Below, piece by piece: positions 17,518 through 27,671 of a stretch of 64,000 bases of DNA. Location of the stretch: positions 3,191,501-3,255,500 of the forward strand of contig NZ_CP046120.1 of assembly GCF_009707465.1 (NCBI RefSeq). The letters are read 5' to 3'. The first letter of the stretch is position 1. Every line of letters starts with the position of its first letter. The notes beneath the pieces are model-generated. The model was not told the DNA's origin and did not search any database. It worked only from the letters and a program-made list of their open reading frames with translations. The translations under genes and the position numbers were made by a program. This stretch comes from Novosphingobium sp. Gsoil 351 (GTDB lineage Bacteria > Pseudomonadota > Alphaproteobacteria > Sphingomonadales > Sphingomonadaceae).

Positions 17518-18764
17518 CTGGCTCGCCGATCTGGCATCCGTTTACCCAGCACGGCCTCGGCGAGCCGATCCCGCTGGTCACCCACGGCGAGGGCGCGGCG
17601 CTGTTCACCCGCGACGGGCGCCGGGTGATCGACGCGATCTCGTCGTGGTGGGTGACCACCCACGGCCACCGCCACCCACGGATCGTCGGGGCGATTTGCC
17701 GGCAGGCGGAAAAGCTCGACCAGATCATCTTCGCCGGCTGGACCCACGAGCCCGCCGAGGAGGTCGCCCGCGGCCTGCGCGCGATCATGCCGCCATCGCT
17801 GACCCGGGTGTTCTTCTCGGACTCTGGCTCGACCAGCGTCGAGGTCGCGCTGAAGATGGCGCTGGGATTCTGGTGCAACCGCGGCGAGGCGCGCGAGGCC
17901 ATCGTGGTGATGGAGCACAGCTACCACGGCGACACCATCGGGGCGATGTCGGTCGGCGCGCGCGGGGTGTTCAACCGCGCCTATCAGCCGCTGCTGTTCG
18001 ATGTGACGACGATCCCGTTCCCCGTTGCGGGCGCCGAGCAGGCGACGCTCGACGCGTTCGAAGCAGCGTGCCGCGAGAAGCCCGCCGCGCTGATCGTCGA
18101 GCCGCTGATCCTCGGCGCGGGCGGGATGATGGTCTATCCGCCGTGGGTGCTAACCGAGCTCGCCAGGATCGCGGCTGCTCACGAAGTCCTGTTTATCTCC
18201 GACGAGGTGATGACCGCGTGGGGCAGGACGGGCACGCTGACCGCCTGTGAGCAGGCCGGGGTCGTCCCCGACATCCTGTGCCTGTCCAAGGGCCTGACAG
18301 GCGGTTCGGTGCCGCTGGCGGTGACTATGGCTAGCGAGGCGATCTTCAAAGCCCATCTCAGCAGCGATCGCGCCAGGACCTTCTTCCACTCGTCGAGCTA
18401 CACCGCCAATCCGATCGCCTGCGCTGCGGCCGCCGCCAACCTGGCGATCTGGCGCGAAGAGCCGGTACTCGAACGCGTCGCCGCGCTGGGCGAGCGCCAG
18501 CAGGCCCGGCTCGACGGACTTTCGCGCCACCCGATGGTTCACAACCCGCGGCGGATCGGGACGATCGCCGCGTTCGAGGCGGGCGGCGGCGGGGCTGCCT
18601 ATCTCTCCGGCGTCGGCCCACGGTTGCTGCACCATTTCCGCGAGCACGACCTGCTGGTCCGCCCGCTCGGCAACACAGTCTACGTCATGCCACCCTACTG
18701 CGTCGACGACGCCGATCTCGATCTGGTCTACGACGGAATTCGCTACGGTTTGGAAGAACTCTGA
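17514..18764 (+). CDS. bioA: Adenosylmethionine-8-amino-7-oxononanoate aminotransferase
   Basis: A 416-residue class III aminotransferase making diaminopelargonic acid. Conserved segments include WHPFTQHGL at the N-terminus, [61 protein letters not shown] and the PLP lysine in [10 protein letters not shown]. The length fits the family. Its ATG overlaps the bioD stop by four bases, so the operon is translationally coupled. Confidence 0.94.
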   Translation: MTGSPIWHPFTQHGLGEPIPLVTHGEGAALFTRDGRRVIDAISSWWVTTHGHRHPRIVGAICRQAEKLDQIIFAGWTHEPAEEVARGLRAIMPPSLTRVFFSDSGSTSVEVALKMALGFWCNRGEAREAIVVMEHSYHGDTIGAMSVGARGVFNRAYQPLLFDVTTIPFPVAGAEQATLDAFEAACREKPAALIVEPLILGAGGMMVYPPWVLTELARIAAAHEVLFISDEVMTAWGRTGTLTACEQAGVVPDILCLSKGLTGGSVPLAVTMASEAIFKAHLSSDRARTFFHSSSYTANPIACAAAAANLAIWREEPVLERVAALGERQQARLDGLSRHPMVHNPRRIGTIAAFEAGGGGAAYLSGVGPRLLHHFREHDLLVRPLGNTVYVMPPYCVDDADLDLVYDGIRYGLEEL

Positions 18765-19030
18765 ACGCGGTTTTGGACCGTACTAACGTGACCAGCAGTT
18801 GGACGACGCGGTGCTTTTGCGTTCGTGTCTTGCCAATCCCCGAAGGACCGGTCGTTCACGGCCCATTCGGCGATCCGGCCATTTCCAGGTACAATGAAAA
18901 TCGGGCTTACCCTGGAGGGGCCATCGGAATTCTGAGGTGAGACCGGTCCTGACTCGATCGAGGCAAGCCTTATCATTGCAGTGAAGAGCGGAGGTGGCGT
19001 TGGTCCAGGCGCACTGCACGGAGCTGCCGA

Positions 19031-19622
19031 ATGCCTCAGATCACTGAACTCGACACGCTCGAGACGCGTGCCCGCCGAGCCGGCGCCGCTGAGTGAGGCC
19101 GATCTCGCCCGGCTCGACGTGCTCGATGCCTGCTACGACGAGCACGCCGCCATCCTCGAAGACGAGGACAGCACCGACGAGGCGGTTCAGGGCGCCGAGG
19201 AATCGATCGAGCGGATCGAAGCCGAGATCCAGGACATCCGCAACCGCCCGCCTGTGCTCGCCCCCGAGCTGATGGGCGAGGCGGGTATGATCCTCACTCT
19301 CGGCCGCGACGGCACGCCGGTACTGCAGCCGACCTACTACGCCGAGCGTCAGCCCGGCGCGGACGATCGTCGCGACGACACAATCGAGGTCGTCAGCGGC
19401 GAAGGCGCAGACGGCTCACGCCGCTCGACGCTGTCGAAGCGGCTCGTCGATGAACTGGCGATGCAGCGCCGCGACGTTCTCGCGCTCCATGTCATGTCCG
19501 ACCCCGGGTTCGCGCTCGGCCTGCTGGTGTTCTCGCTCGCCGACGCCGAAACGATAGACTGGCGCTCGAAGACCGCGACTACGCTACGCGGTGGGGTGCC
19601 ATCGTCGCGTTCGCCACGCTAG
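19031..19622 (+). pseudogene. Plasmid-type ParB C-terminal fragment
   Basis: The readable part resembles the C-terminal half of plasmid partition ParB proteins of sphingomonads: LSEADLARLDVLDACYDEHA, an acidic coiled segment, a GRDGTPVLQPTYYAERQPG stretch and LSKRLVDELAMQRRDVLALH. The N-terminal nuclease-like and HTH domains are absent, and the first 20 codons (ITELDTLETR) lie in a different frame from the rest, so it is a broken fragment. It lies next to a RES-Xre pair and a TrbI fragment, consistent with an integrated and decayed plasmid. Confidence 0.6.
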
Positions 19623-19711
19623 AGGCTGAGGATCGCGAGATTTCGGCAGTCCAAATTTGACCTTTCATTTGGACGAAATTGGAATATATCATCCATCTGA
19701 AAGGATCGATC

Positions 19712-20086
19712 ATGGCCACCCGCGCTGCTCAAAATCCCGAGAGAGCCGATGTACTAGGCAACGCGATCATTCGCATCGCCGGACTGTGGGAGCTGAGCAA
19801 CGCCAAGCTCGGCTCGATCCTCGGCCTTTCGAGCGCGACCGCCTCACGGCTCCGCCATGGGCAGGCGCGACTCGATCCCACGTCGAAGTCGTTTGAGGCC
19901 GGGCAGTTCCTGCTGCGGCTGTTCCGCGGGCTCGATGCGCTGATGGGCAGCGACGATGACGCCGCTCGCCGCTGGCTTGCTGCCGACAACCTCGATCTCG
20001 GTGGCCGGCCGTTCGACCGGCTCGACACGATGCGGGGGCTGATCGAGGTCTGCGACTATGTGGACTTCCACCGCGCTCGCGTCTGA
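19712..20086 (+). CDS. Xre/MbcA/ParS-type antitoxin
   Basis: A 124-residue antitoxin. The N-terminal HTH (IIRIAGLWELSNAKLGSILG, SSATASRLRHGQARLD) precedes the DUF2384/MbcA-ParS domain (LLRLFRGLDALMGSDDDAAR, RPFDRLDTMRGLIEVCDYVD). It blocks the RES toxin encoded next and probably represses the pair. ATG 19712 has AAAGGA nine bases upstream; a longer reading from 19679 is less likely. The toxin start lies inside its last codons (29-base overlap). Confidence 0.85.
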   Translation: MATRAAQNPERADVLGNAIIRIAGLWELSNAKLGSILGLSSATASRLRHGQARLDPTSKSFEAGQFLLRLFRGLDALMGSDDDAARRWLAADNLDLGGRPFDRLDTMRGLIEVCDYVDFHRARV

Positions 20087-20777
20087 GCTTCGCGGCTATT
20101 CGGGAACGGTGTGGCGGGTGGTCGAGGCCCAGCACCGAATCTCGACCGCGCGGCTCGCGGCCAATCCTGCCGAGCAGGCTCTGCTCGAGGACCTCGCAGA
20201 GGCGGTCAAGCCGCAGTTGCCCGTCAGTGCTCGCGGGCTCGACTATCTGCTCGCCTCGCCGTTTCGATACGGTCACGGCCAAGCCAGCCGCTTTCGCCGC
20301 GCTCACGAGCGTCCCGGCATTTTCTATGCGAGCGAGACCGAAGCGACCGCGATCGCCGAGACCACCTACTGGCGACTGCGCTTCTTCATGCGCTCGCCAG
20401 GGTTCATGCCGCCGGCCACGACCACCGAGCATTCGAGCTTCTCGGTCAAGGTCACCAGCGACCACGCGCTCGACCTGACGCTCGCGCCGTTCGCGGTCGA
20501 CGAGGCCCGGTGGACCGATCCCGTTGACTATTCGGCGTGCCAGGCGCTTGCGCACGCGGCACGCGAAGCGGGAACGCAGCTCATCCGAACGATTTCGGCG
20601 CGCGATCCTGGGCGCCGCTGCAACCTGGTCGTGCTCGATCCGATAGCCTTTGCCGAGCGTCGACCGCGATCGGGACGGACCTGGCATCTGCGCTTCGAAG
20701 CCGGACAGTTGGTCGCTTTCGCGGCGTTTCCTTCGCGCGATCGGTTCGCATTCACCGCCGGGCACTTCGAGCTCTGA
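20058..20777 (+). CDS. RES-domain toxin
   Basis: A 239-residue RES-fold protein. The namesake residues appear as Arg in TVWRVVEAQ, Glu in FYASETEATAIAE and Ser in DPVDYSACQALAHAARE. RES toxins of RES-Xre modules degrade NAD+ and stop growth until the antitoxin returns. It overlaps the Xre antitoxin gene by 29 bases, the usual module layout. Lying between ParB and TrbI fragments, the pair was probably a plasmid-maintenance system that outlived its plasmid. Confidence 0.88.
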   Translation: MWTSTALASELRGYSGTVWRVVEAQHRISTARLAANPAEQALLEDLAEAVKPQLPVSARGLDYLLASPFRYGHGQASRFRRAHERPGIFYASETEATAIAETTYWRLRFFMRSPGFMPPATTTEHSSFSVKVTSDHALDLTLAPFAVDEARWTDPVDYSACQALAHAAREAGTQLIRTISARDPGRRCNLVVLDPIAFAERRPRSGRTWHLRFEAGQLVAFAAFPSRDRFAFTAGHFEL

Positions 20778-20959
20778 GGCCGTGACCGCTTGCCCACGGC
20801 TCGGGCACACGGTCCTTTCCTGACGACACCACATCACCGGCGTCGCGCATGCCGGGCGAGAGAGGCCCTGGGCCAGCCGACGGCGCCCGCAACCCGGCTT
20901 CGCCCGGCCCGTGTTGGCGCGCTTACAGCGCGCCTGCCTGTGTCGCGTGGTTCGCGCTT

Positions 20960-21373
20960 CAGCCGGTGGGTCTGCGCACGGGGACCCAAACACCCGATCT
21001 CCATCTCACCGACAATCAGGGTTCGCCCGAAGAACTCGCGAGCCTGCCACGCAGCTACGGTGACGGCAAAGCGCCGGCGCCGGATCTCGGGCCGCCATTG
21101 CCCGGCGATCTTGGCCGGCCGATCCTCGATCACCGGCGCGCTATGGCGACCGAAGACGACCCGCCACCTCAAGGCGCAGTTGCATCCGACGCAGCGGCGC
21201 AGGCCGCTCTTGCCGAGCGTCAGCGTCAATGGGCGCAGGTGCAGCAAGCGGGCAGCGCGCCGGTGCTCATGCAGGTCTCGCGCGATGCTGCGCGTGGGTC
21301 CGGGGATACGGCGCGGGTCGGCCTCGATGGCGAGAGATCTGCATATCTCACCAACCAGGATTTTGAGGGCAAG
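20960..21373 (+). pseudogene. TrbI/VirB10-like conjugation protein fragment
   Basis: One plus-strand frame carries the TrbI signature region: TPDLHLTDNQGSPEELASLP, RSYGDG, then LGPPLPGDLGRPILDHRRAM, followed by a Gln/Ala-rich linker (AALAERQRQWAQVQQ). This is the periplasmic linker of the VirB10-like subunit of type IV secretion. The C-terminal beta-barrel is missing, the fragment meets the end of the convergent histidine kinase gene, and no proper start exists. It is a relic of a conjugative element. Confidence 0.6.
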
Positions 21374-22396
21374 TCAGCCGGCGTGCACGACGGAAACCTT
21401 GGTGCCATGCTCCGAGCTCTCTGTCTGCACTTTGGCGTTGAGCTGCCTTGCCAGAGCCTCGACGATCCCGGTGCCCAACCCAGGCTTGGCATCAGCCTCA
21501 GCACCCATGCCGCTGCCGTTGTCATCGACCGATAGCGTCCAGGCGCCGTCGCTCCGCAAGTAATCCACTTCGATGCGCCCCTGCTGAAGAGGGCCGGGAA
21601 AAGCGTGTTTCAGCGCGTTGATAACAAGTTCGGTGACAATCAGTCCCAGGCTCACCGCCACGTTGGCAGGTGCAGCCACATCTTCGATCGACGAGCCGAT
21701 GATGATCCGGTCAGGATCGTCGATCATCGACGCTCCAATGCTCGCGCACAGGTCTCGCATGTATTTCCTGAGCTCGACATCGTCCGAACTCGTCACGGCG
21801 AGCTGCGACTGCAGGGTCGCGATCGACATCACCCTGTTGTGTGCATTATGCAGGTGCGAGCGGGTTTCCTCCGACTGCACACGCCGTGCGCTCTGCATGA
21901 GAACGCTCGCAATGATCTGCAAGCTGTTGGCGACGCGGTGCTGGAGCTCGCGCAGCAGGATTTCATTGCGCAGGACAAGCTCGTCCTTGAGCTTCTCGGC
22001 GAGGCGCGCCGAGGTGACGTCAGTCACAGCAAGAACAATGCGGCGTGGTTCGCCCTCGCCATAGTCGAGCCTGTGGGCGTTAAGAACAAGACAGGCGGTA
22101 TCGTGGCCCGACCGGTCGAGCCGCATCTCGTAGGCGTCGATCGCCACAGCGCCCTCGAAGGTGGCGCGCAGGAGCGAGTTGAGCTGGGGCACATTCCACT
22201 CGCCATTGCCGAGATTCACTAGCTGCGTTCCGTTGATCGAGCGGGGATCGAGCCCGAACGCGCTGCAGAATGAGGCGCTGGCACCGATTACGGTCAGATC
22301 GTCTGCAAGCAGCACGAGCGGCGCCTTGGACGATGCCAGCAGTGCGAGCGACAGCCGCGTGGCAGCGTCAGATAGCGGCGCAGAGGGTGCAGTCAT
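21374..22396 (-). CDS. HisKA_2-type sensor histidine kinase with PAS domain
   Basis: A 340-residue soluble kinase. Residues 20-130 form a PAS domain (LLADDLTVIGASASFCSAFG, RRIVLAVTDVT). The phosphoacceptor helix is LLRELQHRVANSLQIIASVL with His153, followed by an HWE/HisKA_2-like ATPase domain (TELVINALKHAF, VDDNGSGMG, GLGTGIVEALARQL). Kinases of this group are common in sphingomonads. The response-regulator gene lies upstream on the same strand with a 136-base gap, so it is the likely partner. Confidence 0.88.
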   Translation of the reverse strand: MTAPSAPLSDAATRLSLALLASSKAPLVLLADDLTVIGASASFCSAFGLDPRSINGTQLVNLGNGEWNVPQLNSLLRATFEGAVAIDAYEMRLDRSGHDTACLVLNAHRLDYGEGEPRRIVLAVTDVTSARLAEKLKDELVLRNEILLRELQHRVANSLQIIASVLMQSARRVQSEETRSHLHNAHNRVMSIATLQSQLAVTSSDDVELRKYMRDLCASIGASMIDDPDRIIIGSSIEDVAAPANVAVSLGLIVTELVINALKHAFPGPLQQGRIEVDYLRSDGAWTLSVDDNGSGMGAEADAKPGLGTGIVEALARQLNAKVQTESSEHGTKVSVVHAG

Positions 22397-22532
22397 GGCC
22401 TGGGCCTTGGAGAACCGGGTCTCTCACGGCGAGAGGTTGACCGACAGCGACATCAGATTGGCGGGCGTCGAAAATAAGGTGCCATTTCGACCATAGACCT
22501 CCTCCGGCAAAAACCTGCGACAATTCGCAGAT

Positions 22533-22898
22533 TTAGTTTCCTACTGCCGCTTCAGCGCGCCCAAGCGCTACATGCGCTATCGCGATAAGATCGCTCGGGT
22601 CGAAGGGCTTGAGCAACAGCAGATGATCCGGCATCCGTTCGACAAGCTTCTGTGGGCTTCCTGTCACGAAGACGACTGGAACCGGCGGACCATCGCAGAT
22701 CGCGTCCACCGCATCGATCCCGCTGCCCGGGTTCAGTTCGACGTCGGCCGTGATCAAGTCTGGGCACCGGCGCTGGGCTAACCGGATCGCGTCTTCAGTG
22801 GAAATGGCGAAGTCGAAGGAGGTAAAACCGCATTGGCGGAGCGAATCTTCGATCAACATGGCGATCAAAGCTTCATCCTCAATTATCAAGGCGTGGAT
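22533..22898 (-). CDS. Single-domain response regulator, probable non-ATG start
   Basis: A 121-residue receiver domain without an output. It has the acidic pocket IIEDEAL, the phospho-Asp in DLITADVEL, Thr in VVFVTGSPQ and Lys in LLLLKPFDPSD. No ATG, GTG or TTG sits at the expected place. An AGGAG lies seven bases upstream of an ATC at 22898, exactly where the family's initial Met would be, so either ATC initiates or the sequence has a G-to-C change. A TTG at 22886 would start just inside the domain. The kinase gene follows on the same strand. Confidence 0.75.
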   Translation of the reverse strand: MHALIIEDEALIAMLIEDSLRQCGFTSFDFAISTEDAIRLAQRRCPDLITADVELNPGSGIDAVDAICDGPPVPVVFVTGSPQKLVERMPDHLLLLKPFDPSDLIAIAHVALGRAEAAVGN

Positions 22899-23277
22899 CG
22901 TGCTTCTCCTGGATGGAGCACGATGAGAAACTTCGGATCGAAGCAACGAAGCGTGATCTGGACATCCCTCTAACGGACCGGGGGGATGTTGGTTGCGCTC
23001 GACAATAATAAATGGACGTAGCGCCTTGGCCCGATAGCTGAACGTCCGCTTGCCAGCTCCCTTCCGCCCATACAAATATCTGGGCTGCGGCGAGAAAGAG
23101 CCGTGCGTGGACCTCCAGTAATCGCGGCGCGCGCCTGAGTCGCCAACCTCCCGGTCATTCTGCGCCGATCGGAGGAATCTGCTTACAATCGCTGCGATAC
23201 GTGGCTGTTTGAATGCTGCGCTCACCCCAAGCGCCGACGTGTCAGGGCGCGATCCGCGGCTCTGACTCACACCGCGG
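22899..23277. other. Intergenic region between response regulator and groESL
   Basis: About 380 bases separating divergent genes. A minus-strand frame is open through it but shows no family resemblance upstream of the receiver domain. It must contain the response-regulator promoter; I could not assign one. Confidence 0.35.
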
Positions 23278-23306
23278 TTGACGCGGCCTGCCAATCGGCA
23301 GATAGC
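23278..23306 (+). promoter_or_regulatory. Probable groESL promoter
   Basis: TTGACG and GATAGC are separated by 17 bases, a housekeeping-like -35/-10 pair. Transcription would begin near 23312, inside the CIRCE element, which is the usual arrangement for HrcA repression. Confidence 0.5.
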
Positions 23307-23309
23307 GCG

Positions 23310-23336
23310 TTGGCACTCTCCCCATGAGAGTGCCAA
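23310..23336. promoter_or_regulatory. CIRCE element (HrcA operator)
   Basis: TTGGCACTC, nine bases, then GAGTGCCAA: a perfect inverted repeat that differs from the consensus TTAGCACTC-N9-GAGTGCTAA by one base per arm. It lies 78 bases before the groES start and overlaps the predicted transcription start, so HrcA should repress groESL until heat or misfolded protein titrates GroEL. Confidence 0.93.
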
Positions 23337-23413
23337 TATCAGGACGGCAGCACTGGCGCCGCCTGAGACTGCGACAACGATGGTCGCACCCCAGTGGACA
23401 GGATACCGCTCCT

Positions 23414-23701
23414 ATGAACTTTCGCCCCCTTCATGATCGCGTGCTGGTTCGCCGGGTCGAGGCCGAGGCCAAGACAGCTGGCGGGATCATCATTCCCGAT
23501 ACCGCGCAGGAAAAGCCGCAGGAAGGCGAAGTTGTCTCGGCCGGCAGCGGGACGCGTGCCGAAGACGGCGCGATCACTCCGCTCGACGTCAAGGCTGGCG
23601 ACAAGATCCTGTTCGGCAAGTGGTCGGGCACCGAAGTGAAGGTCGACGGCGAGGACCTGATCATCATGAAGGAATCCGACATCCTCGGCGTCGTCGAGTG
23701 A
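23414..23701 (+). CDS. groS: Co-chaperonin GroES
   Basis: A 95-residue GroES, the lid of the GroEL folding chamber. It starts [15 protein letters not shown] and has the mobile loop [20 protein letters not shown] and the C-terminal [18 protein letters not shown] 23414 is the conserved start; a longer in-frame reading begins inside the CIRCE element and is not real. It is followed 77 bases later by groEL. Confidence 0.97.
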   Translation: MNFRPLHDRVLVRRVEAEAKTAGGIIIPDTAQEKPQEGEVVSAGSGTRAEDGAITPLDVKAGDKILFGKWSGTEVKVDGEDLIIMKESDILGVVE

Positions 23702-23778
23702 TCTGAGCAGACTGCGCAGGGGACAGGCGCCTGCCCGCAATCTGATTGACAACTTACCTCAAATTCGAAGGCATCATC

Positions 23779-25416
<1,638 letters not shown>

Positions 25417-25622
25417 GCCAACTCGTTCTCGGCATCCCTCCGGGCCTAATGGTCAGCCAAAGTTGGCGGTAAGTGCGGTTCAGAAATGATGCCGCGATTG
25501 CCGTGACGCGAAACTAGAAAACCAGGCAATATGGTTCCATTCCGTGCTTTGCGCTGCGGGGGCGGTGACGTCCAACCGAACACTTTTCCTGCGCGTGCGA
25601 CGGGTCAAACGGGATCGATCTA

Positions 25623-26081
25623 ATGAGCGTGGCATTCCGGCGTGACAGTGACGAGGAACATCTCGAGCCAAAGTTCGAGCTGCCGATCCCGGCTGGCCCT
25701 AATCTGGTGACAAAACGCGGCCTGGAACTCATCGCCAGTCGGGTAGCGGAACTGGAATCCGAGATTGACCATGCTGAAGAGGACGCTCTTCCGGCGCTCA
25801 AGCGGGACCTGCGCTATTGGCAGACCCGCCAGATCACGGCGGAAGTGATGCCCCCGCCGGCTTCGGACAACGTGGAATTCGGGTCGAAGGTCACCATCTC
25901 GCTGAATGGCACACCCAAGACATTTCAGATCGTGGGCAGCGACGAGGCCGAACCCGCGGCTGGCCTCGTCTCGTTCACCGCGCCGCTCTCCCGCGCGGTC
26001 GTCGGAGCAGCGGTTGGCGAGGTGCTCCCGTTTGGCGCTGTTGCCGACGCAATCAGAATCCTCGAGATCAGCTCGCCATGA
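25623..26081 (+). CDS. GreA/GreB-family elongation factor-like protein
   Basis: A 152-residue protein. An N-terminal helical pair (residues about 30-75: VTKRGLELIASRVAELESEI, then KRDLRYWQTRQ) is shorter than the GreA coiled coil, and the C-terminal FKBP-like domain is clear (VEFGSKVTISLNGTPKTFQI, SFTAPLSRAVVGAAVGEV). It probably acts on RNA polymerase, but the short coil tip may not reach the active site, so it could be a Gre-fold regulator rather than a true cleavage factor. It is monocistronic between groEL and an HNH-like gene. Confidence 0.8.
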   Translation: MSVAFRRDSDEEHLEPKFELPIPAGPNLVTKRGLELIASRVAELESEIDHAEEDALPALKRDLRYWQTRQITAEVMPPPASDNVEFGSKVTISLNGTPKTFQIVGSDEAEPAAGLVSFTAPLSRAVVGAAVGEVLPFGAVADAIRILEISSP

Positions 26082-26140
26082 CCTTCCCCCAAAGCAAATC
26101 ACGCTGGCTGGGCAGCGCGACACTTGGCAGGGCCTGAGGC

Positions 26141-26479
26141 ATGAGCCGTAAGAATTCGAAACGTGACCCATATGAGAACGTTGATCGCGTCGCGGAGCCT
26201 TCAGCGGCGATAGAACCTTGCTGGCTGTGTCGCCGGCCCCTTGGCAAGACCACCGTCTGGCATCATCCGGTACCGAAAAGCCGGGGTGGCCGCGATGTCG
26301 TTCCCATGCATCCGATTTGCCAACAGGCGCTGGTCGCCAATTTCACCAATTCTGAACTGCAGCGCCATGCGATGGATGTGGAGGCCCTTCTGGCCAATCC
26401 AAACGTGCGCAAATTTGTCGATTGGGTCGCCAAGAAGGACCCAGACTTCACTGCCACCACCTCAAAAAAGCAGCGCTGA
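26141..26479 (+). CDS. Small HNH-like zinc-binding protein
   Basis: A 112-residue protein with a CWLCRRPLG cysteine pair, then VWHHPVPKSRGGRDVVPMHP and ICQQAL, the order of a degenerate HNH endonuclease fold (Cys pair, His-His, late His and Cys). The last 30 residues are Lys-rich. It could be a nuclease or a structural zinc protein; the catalytic role is not proven. The ATG follows the Gre-like gene by 60 bases on the same strand. Confidence 0.65.
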   Translation: MSRKNSKRDPYENVDRVAEPSAAIEPCWLCRRPLGKTTVWHHPVPKSRGGRDVVPMHPICQQALVANFTNSELQRHAMDVEALLANPNVRKFVDWVAKKDPDFTATTSKKQR

Positions 26480-26680
26480 TCGGCTGAATAGTGGCGATTG
26501 CCGACACTCTGCCCTCAGGCGGCTACTCTCTGAAAACGGACGTCCAGGTATCGTCTGTCTAATCGCAAAGATGTCCCGGCTGGGCACGGTTAGCGCTTGG
26601 TTGCCCACCCTGAGCCCATGACCGCGTGCCCCTCGGCCAGGGCCACCCATTGCCGCTTTTAGCGAACCGCCACACCGGCA

Positions 26681-27583
26681 TTATATTTGGAACTGCCCGT
26701 CGCGGGGTGCCGCCACCTCAATGGCGCCTTTCGCGACGCTGATTGTTACCGGGGTTCGCGCTGCTATCTCGCCGTCGATCGAAATATCGAGCCGGGGCTG
26801 GGTGCCAAGCCGCATTTTGCGCCCCCGAAACTCACGTGTCGTGCCGTGCCTTCCGCGCAGCTTTGTCACCGTCGCGAACCAGCTCCAACCCAGACCCCAT
26901 ACGCTTTTCCCGGTGACGGCCTGAATGACAATCACTCCGCTATCAATTTCCTGACTCTCGACCATTTCGACTCCGCCGTGATGCGTGCCGTTGGCGATCC
27001 GAACCTCGGTCGCCCAGACTTTCTTGTGTCGCCCATCGTCGTACTCGACGGTCACTCGGAACGGCCGGAACTTGAACGCGCAGCGCGCCGCCCAGAGCAA
27101 ATAACCGACCATACCCAGGTAGCGCTTCAACTTAGGAGGCACCGTCTCGGCGATCATCGGCGACAGGCCTATCGCCGCGGCATTGACGAAGAAATGTCCG
27201 TCGATGCAGCCAAGATCGATCCGCTTGCGCTCTCCATTGGCAATGACCGCGACCGCGCTGTCGATGTCCTTGGGAATTCCAAGCGTGCCCGCAAAGCTGT
27301 TGGCGGTGCCAAGCGGTACGATCGCGAACACGGTGTCTTTGCCCATGAAGGAACTGACGTTGGTCGACAGCGATCCGTCACCGCCACCCACGATCACCAT
27401 CGGCGCCTGCGCGATTGCATCGCAAATGGTCGGCTCCATCTGGTCCGGATCGGTGATGGCGTGCGCGGCAAGGAGTTCGACTCCCGCGGCAGCCAGCTTG
27501 TCACGCACTTCGTCAAACGCTTCGGCACCACTGCGGCTCATGGAGTTGACGACGAGGATGGCTTGTTTGGGGAGGGGTGTCAT
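26681..27583 (-). CDS. Diacylglycerol/lipid kinase family protein
   Basis: A 300-residue DAGK catalytic-domain protein of the YegS/sphingosine-kinase type. It has the ATP-binding motif IVGGGDGSLS, then VPLGTANSFAGTLGIP and the Gly-rich second domain with ANGTHHGGVEM and IDGEIAARTPV. Such enzymes phosphorylate a lipid alcohol at the membrane surface. In sphingolipid-making organisms the substrate might be a sphingoid base or a diacylglycerol; unknown here. It follows the HlyD gene by 88 bases on the same strand, so it may share that operon. Confidence 0.85.
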   Translation of the reverse strand: MTPLPKQAILVVNSMSRSGAEAFDEVRDKLAAAGVELLAAHAITDPDQMEPTICDAIAQAPMVIVGGGDGSLSTNVSSFMGKDTVFAIVPLGTANSFAGTLGIPKDIDSAVAVIANGERKRIDLGCIDGHFFVNAAAIGLSPMIAETVPPKLKRYLGMVGYLLWAARCAFKFRPFRVTVEYDDGRHKKVWATEVRIANGTHHGGVEMVESQEIDSGVIVIQAVTGKSVWGLGWSWFATVTKLRGRHGTTREFRGRKMRLGTQPRLDISIDGEIAARTPVTISVAKGAIEVAAPRDGQFQI

Positions 27584-27671
27584 CTCAGCCGTGCGTGGCA
27601 CGCCCTCTATGCCCGCGCCAGTCCCGTGTGAGCTAGGAGCAGTCGTTCCGCGTCCAAGACGAAGACTTGCG

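Noticed and set aside
21374..21563. Further TrbI coding beyond 21373
   Set aside because: The plus frame stays open, but the sequence is the complement of the histidine kinase C-terminus and loses TrbI resemblance.
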